Shown here: positions 1 through 6,384 of the stretch, piece after piece
How the letters are laid out: each line of letters starts with the position of its first letter
How positions within the stretch are numbered: position 1 is the first letter of the stretch
Source of the DNA: Planctomycetaceae bacterium
GTDB taxonomy: Bacteria > Planctomycetota > Planctomycetia > Pirellulales > Thermoguttaceae
Reading direction: 5' to 3'
Assembly: GCA_031283825.1 (NCBI GenBank)
Contig: JAITAZ010000500.1
Location: 1 to 10,082, forward strand
Length of the DNA stretch: 10,082 nt
Program-made: the position numbers and the translations under genes
Notes under the pieces: model-generated
The model's database searches: none
The model's input: only the letters and a program-made list of their open reading frames with translations
Told to the model about the DNA's origin: nothing

Positions 1-92
1 CGTCTTTGGCTACTGAGGTTTTTAAACAATAGTTCGGAAAAATTAGGTTGAAAATGAGGTTGGTTGTACAATATTCATACGTGTTAAAAATA

Positions 93-128
93 TTCCACTG
101 ATATATTACCAAGTTTTTAGAAGTTCCC
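93..128 (-). repeat. Dispersed repeat, full copy (GGGAACTTCTAAAAA ... GTAATATATCAGTGGAA)
   Basis: Read on the minus strand this 36-base unit starts gggaacttctaaaaact and ends gtaatatatcagtggaa. A second copy lies on the plus strand at 9949-9981, differing by one substitution and a 3-base gap. The first 17 bases recur exactly at 5241-5257. A split version lies at 3442-3503. The unit has no coding potential and its function is unknown. It is immediately followed by the gagacgc palindrome at 133. Confidence 0.75.
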
Positions 129-132
129 AAAT

Positions 133-208
133 GTAGAGACGCAATGCCTTGCGTCTCTATTGTTCGATCAAAAGATCACCGATGAGACGCAAAGCATTGC
201 GTCTCTAC
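133..208. repeat. Long imperfect palindrome of two GAGACGCAA hairpins around GATCAAAAGATC
   Basis: Two small hairpins face each other. In the first, arms tagagacgcaa (134-144) and ttgcgtctcta (149-159) enclose tgcc. In the second, gagacgcaa (184-192) pairs with ttgcgtctc (197-205). The right half is also the near-perfect reverse complement of the left half, so the whole unit can form one long stem with gatcaaaagatc (166-177) at its tip. The left half is repeated at the right end of the window (10035-10082), and a single hairpin of the same type lies at 7983-8010. It sits just downstream of the VIT/vWA stop codon and could help stop transcription, although no clear T-tract follows on the minus strand. 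Confidence 0.8.
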
Positions 209-235
209 CATGGGTTTAATAATTCAAATCCGAAT

Positions 236-255
236 TTAAAAACCGTGAACGGTTA
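236..255. repeat. 20-base repeat containing the palindrome AACCGTGAACGGTT
   Basis: The bases ttaaaaaccgtgaacggtta recur exactly at 3461-3480. The core aaccgt-ga-acggtt is a perfect inverted repeat with 6-base arms. Diverged relatives (gagcggttacaaaa near 3110, cgtgaatagttacaaa near 10013) suggest a family. It lies about 25 bases beyond the stop codon of the VIT/vWA gene. It could be a hairpin or a protein-binding site; the sequence alone does not decide. Confidence 0.65.
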
Positions 256-278
256 CAAAAATAGTTTACTTTTGAAAT

Positions 279-2684
279 TTACAGCGGTTCGAATTTATAC
301 GCTTGACCGTTTACGTTTACTATTTGCGGACCGTCTAAAGTTAAGAACGGCGCTAATTCGTGTTTGTATTTTTCAATCAAGTTGAAATATTCTTTGCTGA
401 ATTGTTTCACGACTATAACGTTTTCGGGTTTCATTTGCGATTCGGTGAGCGTTGAATCGACCCAAACTCCGGCTTTCTGGAAAAACGCGCGATTATTTAC
501 ATTTTGAACCGCAAACTCCTGCGTACTCGAATTCAACTCTCTCGAATTCAACTCTTTCGAATTACCTGACGAATCTGGGCGGGAATATGCTCTAAAGCCT
601 CCAGACGAATTCGCATTCGGACTCGCAGCCGGCGGAGCCATACTAGATTTAGCTTCACCCATCGAATACTTTTTCGATTTTTCCGTATCGCGTAAACTAC
701 CGCTGTTGCTTGCATCGAATTTGTCGAAATTTTGAGCGTTTTGGTAATTGAGTTTTCCTCTGCGTTGCTCAAAACCGTATCCTCCGTCGGCAACTTTTAA
801 GTCGGCGGTATTTGAGATTGTCCGCGCCGTATTATCTTTTACAGCCGTCAATGAAACATTCTCGTCTGCAAGAAAAGACGTGTACGGAGTCAAAATTCCG
901 TAAGTTGTCGATAGACCTACAAGCTCTTCTACCAACTCTTTATTCTGACCTTTCAAATCGATTTGATCTAAAATTTCTCCGATACGTCTTATTGCCCACA
1001 ATCGCGAAATAAACGCCGACGATTGATCGGAACTATTCTCGACAAAGTTACCGTCGAAAGTAAATTTTTTCGTTTCTTCTCCGACTTTTCCCTCGACATT
1101 TATTGCGATTTCTCCCGCTTTTGAATATCGACCTACAATCACGAGTTGTTCTCCGGCGAACAAGTCGAATTTGTCCGACGGATAAACGCGATTCGTTGCG
1201 TAAGTTTGTTTTTCATCTTTAAGAGCCAACGTGAATGTTACGTCAGTTAGAACCGGCGAATTAATTCTGTTGTACATTCTTGAAACGTGATCTTCGATAC
1301 TCTCTTCCGGCTTGACATATTCCGTCTGTCCGCGATTCGATCTTGCGATTCTGTCGAGTAATCTGCTGTTTACGTCGTAACCGACTCCGAATGCGAAAAT
1401 TCTTGCGCCGTTTTTATTTGCCGACTTTGACAAGTCGTTTAATTTTAGCTCGTTTGTTTCTCCGACTGTTGGACATCCGTCAGTTAGAAACAACACGTAA
1501 TTTGGCGTTTTGCCGTCTTGAATCATCGCCAACGACGAGCTCAAAGCGTCGCCGATATTTGTTCCGCCTGACGCTCTAATCGAATCGGCGTAGTTGGTTG
1601 CTTCGTCGATAATATCTTTTTTAGCCGGTTGAATTTCGTCTTTAAATTTTGTTGCGTTATTGTTGTACTGAATGATGTTAAACGTGTCTTCTTGATGTAA
1701 ATTATTCAGTACGAATTTTAATGCGTCGCGAGCTTGAACAATTTTTTGTCCGCTCATGCTGCCTGAGCTGTCTAGCACGAGCAACACGTTTTTGGCGATT
1801 TGTTTCTGATTACTAGCGATAAATTTCGGCGACGCTAACAACATGAAATAACCGTCTTCTTTTGGATTTGGTCTGAAACTTATTAGCCGCGTGCTGACTT
1901 CGTTTTTGCCGGAATCGAAAAAGAGTCTGAAATCGGAGGTTGGCACGGTGTCTTTTGCGTCGTAAATTACTGTTGCTTTTTTTGACGTTGGACGTTTAAT
2001 TTTGATTTCGTGCGTTGGGCTGTAGATATTTTTGATTTCGTCCGGCGTTTCGACATTTAGACTGATTTCAAGTTTTTCGATTGGTTTTGCCGTGTATTTT
2101 GCGGTACTCATTGGAAAGAGGAAGTCGGTCAAGCCACCGTCAACTTTTAGGAGTTGCGAATATTTTAAGTTTACGACTCGGCTTTCGCCTGCTGGAATTG
2201 GAAAGACGCTAGTTTTGAACATGCCGTTTCCGATCCATTCGAGCAATGCGGGGTCTTGGTTTCGGCGGACGATATCTTCGTAAGTTTTGCGAGCTTCTTT
2301 AGCGTCGAGTAATTTTGCGTTAAATTCTTTTCCGTTGACTAGCAGAGTCATTGAGTTGATCGCGCCGTCGTAAGGCAGAGGAAAAACGAATGAAACTTCC
2401 ATTTGAGTTTTTCCTGTGTTGACAAACGTTTGAGAAACGTTTACGTCTGCGATTTGTCCGTTTATATTTGCGTTTATTTCTAGCGATTTGATAGCGTATG
2501 TTGATTCGACTCTTTCGATGATTCGCGGTGGTCTTGGCGGACGCGGGATTCGTGGGATATCAGGTCTAGGCAAAACAATTGCGATTTTAGTCTCGTTGAC
2601 CAAAACGCCTTGACCAAACGCAGTTAAAATCATTAACGGCGTCAACAATGCAAACAGCAAAAAGGTTTTTAAGTTAAACGACAT
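279..2684 (-). CDS. Secreted VIT and von Willebrand factor A domain protein
   Basis: An 801-residue protein with an N-terminal hydrophobic signal peptide (about residues 1-25), then a proline/arginine-rich stretch (39-55), a VIT domain (about 56-185, with EVSFVFPLP, the acidic/basic DAKEARKTYEDI segment and FPIPAGESR) and a vWA domain (about 297-470). The metal-dependent adhesion site looks complete: D305-x-S307-x-S309, T375 in SGGTN and D402 in FLTDG. The conserved post-vWA helix region (WAIRRIGEILDQ ... GLSTTYGILTPYTSFL, about 563-605) is that of inter-alpha-trypsin inhibitor heavy-chain-like bacterial proteins. A Ser/Asn/Pro-rich linker (about 650-720) leads to a small C-terminal domain (about 728-801). 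There is no LPXTG sorting motif, C-terminal membrane helix or sortase gene nearby. The start is supported by aaaggag about 6 bases upstream of the ATG. It is probably exported and involved in protein or surface interactions; its exact role is unknown. Confidence 0.93.
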   Translation of the reverse strand: MSFNLKTFLLFALLTPLMILTAFGQGVLVNETKIAIVLPRPDIPRIPRPPRPPRIIERVESTYAIKSLEINANINGQIADVNVSQTFVNTGKTQMEVSFVFPLPYDGAINSMTLLVNGKEFNAKLLDAKEARKTYEDIVRRNQDPALLEWIGNGMFKTSVFPIPAGESRVVNLKYSQLLKVDGGLTDFLFPMSTAKYTAKPIEKLEISLNVETPDEIKNIYSPTHEIKIKRPTSKKATVIYDAKDTVPTSDFRLFFDSGKNEVSTRLISFRPNPKEDGYFMLLASPKFIASNQKQIAKNVLLVLDSSGSMSGQKIVQARDALKFVLNNLHQEDTFNIIQYNNNATKFKDEIQPAKKDIIDEATNYADSIRASGGTNIGDALSSSLAMIQDGKTPNYVLFLTDGCPTVGETNELKLNDLSKSANKNGARIFAFGVGYDVNSRLLDRIARSNRGQTEYVKPEESIEDHVSRMYNRINSPVLTDVTFTLALKDEKQTYATNRVYPSDKFDLFAGEQLVIVGRYSKAGEIAINVEGKVGEETKKFTFDGNFVENSSDQSSAFISRLWAIRRIGEILDQIDLKGQNKELVEELVGLSTTYGILTPYTSFLADENVSLTAVKDNTARTISNTADLKVADGGYGFEQRRGKLNYQNAQNFDKFDASNSGSLRDTEKSKKYSMGEAKSSMAPPAASPNANSSGGFRAYSRPDSSGNSKELNSRELNSSTQEFAVQNVNNRAFFQKAGVWVDSTLTESQMKPENVIVVKQFSKEYFNLIEKYKHELAPFLTLDGPQIVNVNGQAYKFEPL
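526..563 (-). repeat. In-frame 15-bp tandem repeat in the linker of the VIT/vWA gene
   Basis: The 15-base unit ctcgaattcaactct occurs exactly twice in tandem (526-540 and 541-555), followed by a partial third unit. It encodes KELNS-RELNS (residues 710-719) in the low-complexity linker before the C-terminal domain. Because the unit is five codons long, copy-number change would preserve the reading frame. Confidence 0.8.
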
Positions 2685-2786
2685 GTTTTACTCCTTTCAA
2701 AAAATAGTTACGTAAAACGGATAAAAAACAACATAATATAATCGACGGAAAATTTGTTTTATCTCTTGAGTTTCTAATTCTAGTTT

Positions 2787-3021
2787 TCAATCAACGATTG
2801 AGGGACTCAATGGACAAAACAAAAATTCCGTTGATATATTTTACGAAACAACAAATTTAAACAACGAGTTTAAATTATCTTTTTATCCGTGTGTCAACTT
2901 TTAAATTTGGCAAGTTGACATTCGTTTTAGAATTGACAAATTATTTTTAGCGTGAGAATTTAACGTTCTAAAAAATCTGTCGATTCTCTTTTAGTAATTG
3001 TACTTGTCATTCGACAGTACA
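2787..3021. other. Cluster of small perfect inverted repeats
   Basis: Successive inverted repeats are present: tcaatc/gattga (2787-2801), ttgag/ctcaa (2798-2810), aatttaaac/gtttaaatt (2854-2876, 9-base arms, 5-base loop), tgtcaactt/aagttgaca (2892-2920, 9-base arms, 11-base spacer) and tgtac-tgtc/gaca-gtaca with one bulge (2999-3021). A ctgtcg at 2977-2982 could pair instead with cgacag at 3012-3017, giving two exclusive folds. The 2892-2920 repeat contains a TTGACA box. Short repeats arise by chance in AT-rich DNA, so operators or a structured RNA are only possibilities. Confidence 0.45.
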
Positions 3022-3261
3022 AACGTTTAATTGCCGGTAGTGTTGAGCTTGATTTACTGTTGTAAAAAGTTTTCATCTGTTCAATTAGCGCCGTTTAGTT
3101 AGGTAATTGAGCGGTTACAAAATTTTAATAGACAGTTTTTTTGCAAGCCGTAATGACGTATGAATGCAAAATCTCATAGAAATAAATTTAAATAATTTGT
3201 AACTCATGTTACGCAATAGTTGTCGTCAGTAGGCGTTTATTGATCAGGTTTATCACCGATC

Positions 3262-3407
3262 AGGTAGGCGACCGTAGGTTCGCAACCTTTCGCCGAAAGG
3301 TCGCGTTGCCGAAGGCAACGATAAAATGGATTCGACAATAATAAAATCAATTCAAATTTACCGTCGGCTAATGCCGACGCGACCTTTCGGCGAAAGGTCG
3401 CCTACCT
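3262..3407. repeat. Compound palindromic element with 12-bp terminal inverted repeats
   Basis: The ends aggtaggcgacc (3262-3273) and ggtcgcctacct (3396-3407) are perfect inverted repeats bounding 146 bases. Inside are four GC-rich hairpins: acctttcg/cgaaaggt (3285-3301), cgttgcc/ggcaacg (3304-3320), cgtcggc/gccgacg (3362-3379) and gcgacctttcg/cgaaaggtcgc (3379-3401), separated by an AT-rich centre. The left and right hairpins share the cctttcg-cgaaagg core in opposite orientation. The shape resembles a REP-doublet or MITE-like element mobilised in trans. No transposase is visible here. Its composition contrasts sharply with the AT-rich spacer. Confidence 0.8.
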
Positions 3408-3441
3408 TGTAATTTCCAACTGTAAACAAATTCAAAAAAAT

Positions 3442-3503
3442 TTCACTGATATATTACATTTTAAAAACCGTGAACGGTTAAAAATGAAATTTTAGAGACT
3501 CCC
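3442..3503 (-). repeat. Split copy of the dispersed repeat, interrupted by the AACCGTGAACGGTT module
   Basis: The left part ttcactgatatattac (3442-3457) matches one end of the unit at 93-128, and the right part ttttagagactccc (3490-3503) resembles its other end. The bases between contain the 20-base repeat ttaaaaaccgtgaacggtta (3461-3480), which at the left end of the window lies outside the unit. The modules are thus arranged differently in the two places. Confidence 0.6.
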
Positions 3504-3574
3504 TGTCATTATTTTCTACCGAAAAAAAACCAACTATTTGTTACCGCTCAAAGTATAGTTACAATTTCAACCTC

Positions 3575-3603
3575 TTGTCAACGAATTGAGTCTGTGGTAA
3601 TAT
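3575..3603 (+). promoter_or_regulatory. Predicted sigma-70 type promoter for the TPR lipoprotein gene
   Basis: A -35 box TTGTCA (3575-3580) is followed after exactly 17 bases by a -10 box TAATAT (3598-3603). Transcription would begin near 3610, leaving a leader of about 100 bases before the ATG at 3713. This is the best-spaced promoter-like pair upstream of this gene; it is predicted by pattern only. Confidence 0.45.
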
Positions 3604-3712
3604 TTTCGCCCGCGTTTATATTTTGAATTGATTCAAATAAACTCTCGACAAAAATCCCTCAAACTTCAAAACCTCAACCTTTTTTAAAACGTTTTTTTAT
3701 AACTTTTTTTTA

Positions 3713-5167
3713 ATGAAAATATTTTTTAATTTATTTAATTTTAATTTTATTTCACAATTAATTTGTCTAATCTTGCTTTTTTTGTTTTTGACTTCTTGCA
3801 ATAACAATTCGCCTAAAGAGTCTAAAACTACATCGGGAGATTCTTCGGAATCTTTTACAGATTCGTCTTTGACTCCAACTCCGCCCGAAATTACGACTCA
3901 AACTTCCGCTCCATCCGATCCCGTTTCGCCCGAAGTCGAACAAGAATTAGAAAAAGCTAAAAACGCCCTGCTCAACTCCGATTTAACCAACGCAAAAAAT
4001 ATACTCAATAACCTCTGCCAAAAACACCCCGAATTACCGCCGTCCGGAATCATACTCACACAGTTTTTCGCACAAACCAAAAATTCTAACATAATTAAAA
4101 CCATCCTCGATACAACCGCTAACGAAAACCCAAACGACCCCGAAGCATATATTATCCTCGCCGAAATCGCCCTACAACAAAAAGAATTAACCGCCGCCGA
4201 ACTACTACTCAAAGAAGCTGAATCAAAACTAATTCACTACTCAATAAACCAATCGCGTAAAAAAAATCTAACCAGCTACCTACTCCGAATACAATCATCG
4301 CTAGCCGAAATTAGAGGTCGATGGAAATCCTACGAATCTCTCGCCGATAAACGAATAAATCACGACGGTCTGTCCAATAACCTCCTACGACAAAAAGGTA
4401 TCGCACTCTTCCAACAAAATAAAGACTCAGAAGCCGAAAAATTATTTCTAAACGCCGATAACCTCAATAAAAATAAACCTCAACAAAATAATAACGAACA
4501 ACCACTACCCGCCGAAGCCCTCATGTCCCAACTCTACGCAAAACGAGGAAATATCGAAAAATCAAAACAATTTCTCAACGCCGCACTCGGAAAATATCCC
4601 AACTCAAAAGACGTAATACTACTGTCAATACAGTCAAGATTAAACGAAAATAAACCAGAAGAAGCTCAACCTCTAGCCGCAAAATTACTTAAAGACTTCC
4701 CCGATTTCAAACCCGCAAAAAAAATTCTCGCAACTATCGCACTCTACCTCAACGATTACAACTCCGCAGAAAAATTATTTCAAGAACTCATCATCGATAC
4801 GCCCTCCGACTCGCAAGCAATAAACGGTTTGGCACTCGCTCTCTGCGAACAAAACGACACCAAAAAATTACAACGCGCCCTCGATTACGCAAAAAATAAT
4901 GTCAACAAAGATCAACAAAATCCTGAATCTTGGAGCGTTCTCGGATGGATTCTGTTCAAAGCTAACCAAATCGAAAACGCAAAACAAGCATTACAACGTT
5001 CAATCGTCTCTGGTCAAATCAGTCCAGCAACAGCTTTCTATCTCGCGAATATCGAAAAACTCGCAGGAAATACAGAAAACGCAAAACAATTACTAACTAA
5101 AGCCCTACAAGCCAACTCGCCCTTCGCAAAAAGAAAAGACGCAGAAAAATTACTTAAAGAATTGTAA
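3713..5167 (+). CDS. TPR-repeat lipoprotein
   Basis: A 484-residue protein. Residues 1-28 form a hydrophobic signal peptide ending in the lipobox LTSC, with C29 as the likely lipidated residue, so the mature protein should be membrane-anchored and face the periplasm. A Ser/Thr/Pro-rich linker (30-75) precedes an all-helical region with repeated tetratricopeptide-like units, for example at about 75-105, 135-170, 221-250, 266-297, 330-365, 404-435 and 437-470 (recognisable as A-x-x-x-L/A ... A-E-x-L-x-x-A patterns). Such proteins act as scaffolds in envelope complexes, but no partner is identifiable. No Shine-Dalgarno sequence precedes the ATG; the start is chosen because it gives a complete lipoprotein signal. 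The coding strand is strikingly poor in G and rich in A and C, giving many Asn, Lys and Gln codons. Confidence 0.9.
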   Translation: MKIFFNLFNFNFISQLICLILLFLFLTSCNNNSPKESKTTSGDSSESFTDSSLTPTPPEITTQTSAPSDPVSPEVEQELEKAKNALLNSDLTNAKNILNNLCQKHPELPPSGIILTQFFAQTKNSNIIKTILDTTANENPNDPEAYIILAEIALQQKELTAAELLLKEAESKLIHYSINQSRKKNLTSYLLRIQSSLAEIRGRWKSYESLADKRINHDGLSNNLLRQKGIALFQQNKDSEAEKLFLNADNLNKNKPQQNNNEQPLPAEALMSQLYAKRGNIEKSKQFLNAALGKYPNSKDVILLSIQSRLNENKPEEAQPLAAKLLKDFPDFKPAKKILATIALYLNDYNSAEKLFQELIIDTPSDSQAINGLALALCEQNDTKKLQRALDYAKNNVNKDQQNPESWSVLGWILFKANQIENAKQALQRSIVSGQISPATAFYLANIEKLAGNTENAKQLLTKALQANSPFAKRKDAEKLLKEL

Positions 5168-5488
5168 GAGTTGTAGTAGATGTAGTAAATGAGAGATAAT
5201 TTTGGTTTTTTTCTGAAAACTACATAGCGGTTTTACAATGGGGAACTTCTAAAAACTCGTTTTTTTATTAACCACAGAGAACACAGAGTTCACAGAGAGA
5301 ATATTTTTAAAACATTAAATTTTGATTTAAACCATAATTTTTACTTTAATAAATTTAAATTATGTTTTGATTCCAATTAAAATTTTCTCTGTGTTCTCTG
5401 TGTCCTCTGTGGTTTAAAATTAATTTTTAGAGAATCCCTATAACAAATACAACTACTACAATTCCCGTTACTATCCTTATTTGAAATT
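5168..5488. repeat. Spacer formed by three nested pairs of inverted repeats
   Basis: The spacer between the TPR and SDR genes is almost entirely palindromic in organisation. Outer pair: ttgtagtagatgtagta (5171-5187) against aaatacaactactacaa (5445-5461), 14 of 17 bases complementary. Middle pair: gggaacttctaaaaa (5241-5255) against tttttagagaatccc (5424-5438). Inner pair: aaccacagagaacacagag onward (5269-5300) against its near-complement (5384-5414). The centre (about 5301-5380) is AT-rich. The accacagagaacacagag type is a common dispersed repeat in various bacteria. The right edge lies only about 27 bases before the SDR start. It may end TPR transcription by hairpin formation. No coding capacity is seen. 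Confidence 0.75.
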
Positions 5489-6262
5489 ATGTATAACTTT
5501 AATGATAAAACAGTTCTTATCACTGGCGCGACAGGTAGTATTGGTCAGGAGATTGCTCGTCAATTTGGTCTTGCTGAAGCTACATTACTGCTACACGGAA
5601 ACAAAAATGTAGAAAAATTGGAACAACTCGCCTGCGAAATCAATACCAAAAATAATAAAGTCCACACATTCATCGCCGATTTCCACCGACAAAATGACCT
5701 CGAAAAATTTATATTCGACATTACAACGAATTTCCCGTCAGTCGATACGCTCATAAATACTGCCGGCTTAAACCTGATGTCTCCCGAAATGTCTCAAACG
5801 ACATTCGACAAACGTCTCGAATCTATTCTCAACCTTGATGTGCTTGCTACAATCCGCCTATCACGCCGGATTTGTGATACGATGCTCAAACAAGGTAGAG
5901 GTACCATCTTCTTTTTCGGTTGGGATGGAGTTGATTACGGATGGCACGGCGAAACAGCTCAACTTTACGGCACGGCAAAAGGCGCAATTCAAGGTTACGC
6001 CCGCTCGCTCGCCGAAACTGTTTCACCGCAAATACGTATCAGGTCAATCTCGCTGGGATGGATTAAAACTAATTGGGGAAAACCACAAAATAACAATTTC
6101 ATAAATCGAGTTAAATCAGATTCGCTAACCCAACGCTTAGGTGAACCGCGCGAAATCGCAGAAACTGTAATGTTTCTAACAAGCGAATCCGCTAACTACT
6201 TCGACGGAATAAACATACGACTAAACGGAGGAAAACGCGGAACAAAATTTAACTCAATATAA
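5489..6262 (+). CDS. Short-chain dehydrogenase/reductase (SDR) family protein
   Basis: A 257-residue Rossmann-fold protein of classical SDR length. The nucleotide-binding motif TGATGSIG is at residues 13-20, an acidic AD pair at 63-64, the NTAG motif (family NNAG) at 90-93, a conserved Asn in LNLDV (N115) and the YxxxK pair at Y160 and K164. A family-type C-terminal segment follows (RLGEPREIAETVMFLTSESANYFDGINIRLNGG). The position that normally holds the catalytic Ser, in the strand before the Tyr, reads FFFGWDG, so W145 aligns with Ser and a two-residue insertion follows. Activity may therefore be altered. The substrate cannot be inferred. No ribosome binding site is evident; the start is placed by the Rossmann strand beginning soon after it. 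Both flanks are non-coding, so it is probably transcribed alone. Confidence 0.9.
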   Translation: MYNFNDKTVLITGATGSIGQEIARQFGLAEATLLLHGNKNVEKLEQLACEINTKNNKVHTFIADFHRQNDLEKFIFDITTNFPSVDTLINTAGLNLMSPEMSQTTFDKRLESILNLDVLATIRLSRRICDTMLKQGRGTIFFFGWDGVDYGWHGETAQLYGTAKGAIQGYARSLAETVSPQIRIRSISLGWIKTNWGKPQNNNFINRVKSDSLTQRLGEPREIAETVMFLTSESANYFDGINIRLNGGKRGTKFNSI

Positions 6263-6368
6263 CTAATTGTTGCCAATAAGTTTTAATCATAATAAGCGAC
6301 AATAATTTTGATTGTCAATAAAAACTCGACCGAATCTTTTTTCAATAAAGTTACAAAAAATAGTCAAC

Positions 6369-6384
6369 TGGCATAAAGTTTGCA
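6369..6384 (+). promoter_or_regulatory. Sigma-54 type (-24/-12) promoter motif
   Basis: TGGCATAAAGTTTGCA carries GG and GC separated by exactly 10 bases and matches the sigma-54 consensus TGGCAy-r-N4-TTGCw at nearly every position. Transcription would start near 6396 on the plus strand. The nearest protein gene in that direction, rpiB, begins about 980 bases away and has its own closer promoter-like pair. A single motif can occur by chance. Confidence 0.4.

Larger units (their letters stand above)
1..278. other. Gene-free left end made of dispersed repeats
   Basis: This stretch lies downstream of the minus-strand VIT/vWA gene and contains no convincing coding region. It is built from modules that recur elsewhere in the window: a TATA-containing repeat at 93-128, a long palindromic element at 133-208, and a palindrome aaccgtgaacggtt at 241-254. 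The upstream neighbour beyond base 1 is not visible. Confidence 0.6.
2685..3712. other. Long gene-free spacer between divergent genes, rich in inverted repeats
   Basis: About 1 kb separates the divergent VIT/vWA and TPR genes, and I see no credible protein gene in it. It contains, in order, a cluster of small hairpins (about 2787-3021), a 7-base inverted repeat tcaatta/taattga (3081-3110), the compound palindromic element 3262-3407, a split copy of the dispersed repeat (3442-3503) and a promoter for the TPR gene (3575-3603). Two TTGACA boxes read on the plus strand near 2915 and 2934 have only weak -10 partners. The region could hold regulatory sites, an RNA gene or decayed sequence. Confidence 0.6.

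Noticed and set aside
133..208. CRISPR-like repeated palindromes
   Set aside because: The two hairpins are inverted relative to each other, lack regular spacers and have no cas genes nearby.
149..385. Plus-strand open frame of 78 residues
   Set aside because: It runs through the palindromic repeat and the antisense of the VIT/vWA 3' end, has no ribosome binding site and no recognisable family.
2915..2956. Promoter on the plus strand from TTGACA boxes near 2915 and 2934
   Set aside because: No acceptable -10 box lies at the right distance and no plus-strand gene follows for over 750 bases; kept only as a remark.
3270..3300. TTCG-containing loop resembling part of a tRNA T-arm
   Set aside because: There is no acceptor stem, anticodon arm or D-arm around it; it belongs to the compound palindromic element.
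3898..4212. Open frame antisense to the TPR gene
   Set aside because: It overlaps a well-supported lipoprotein gene and shows no family features.
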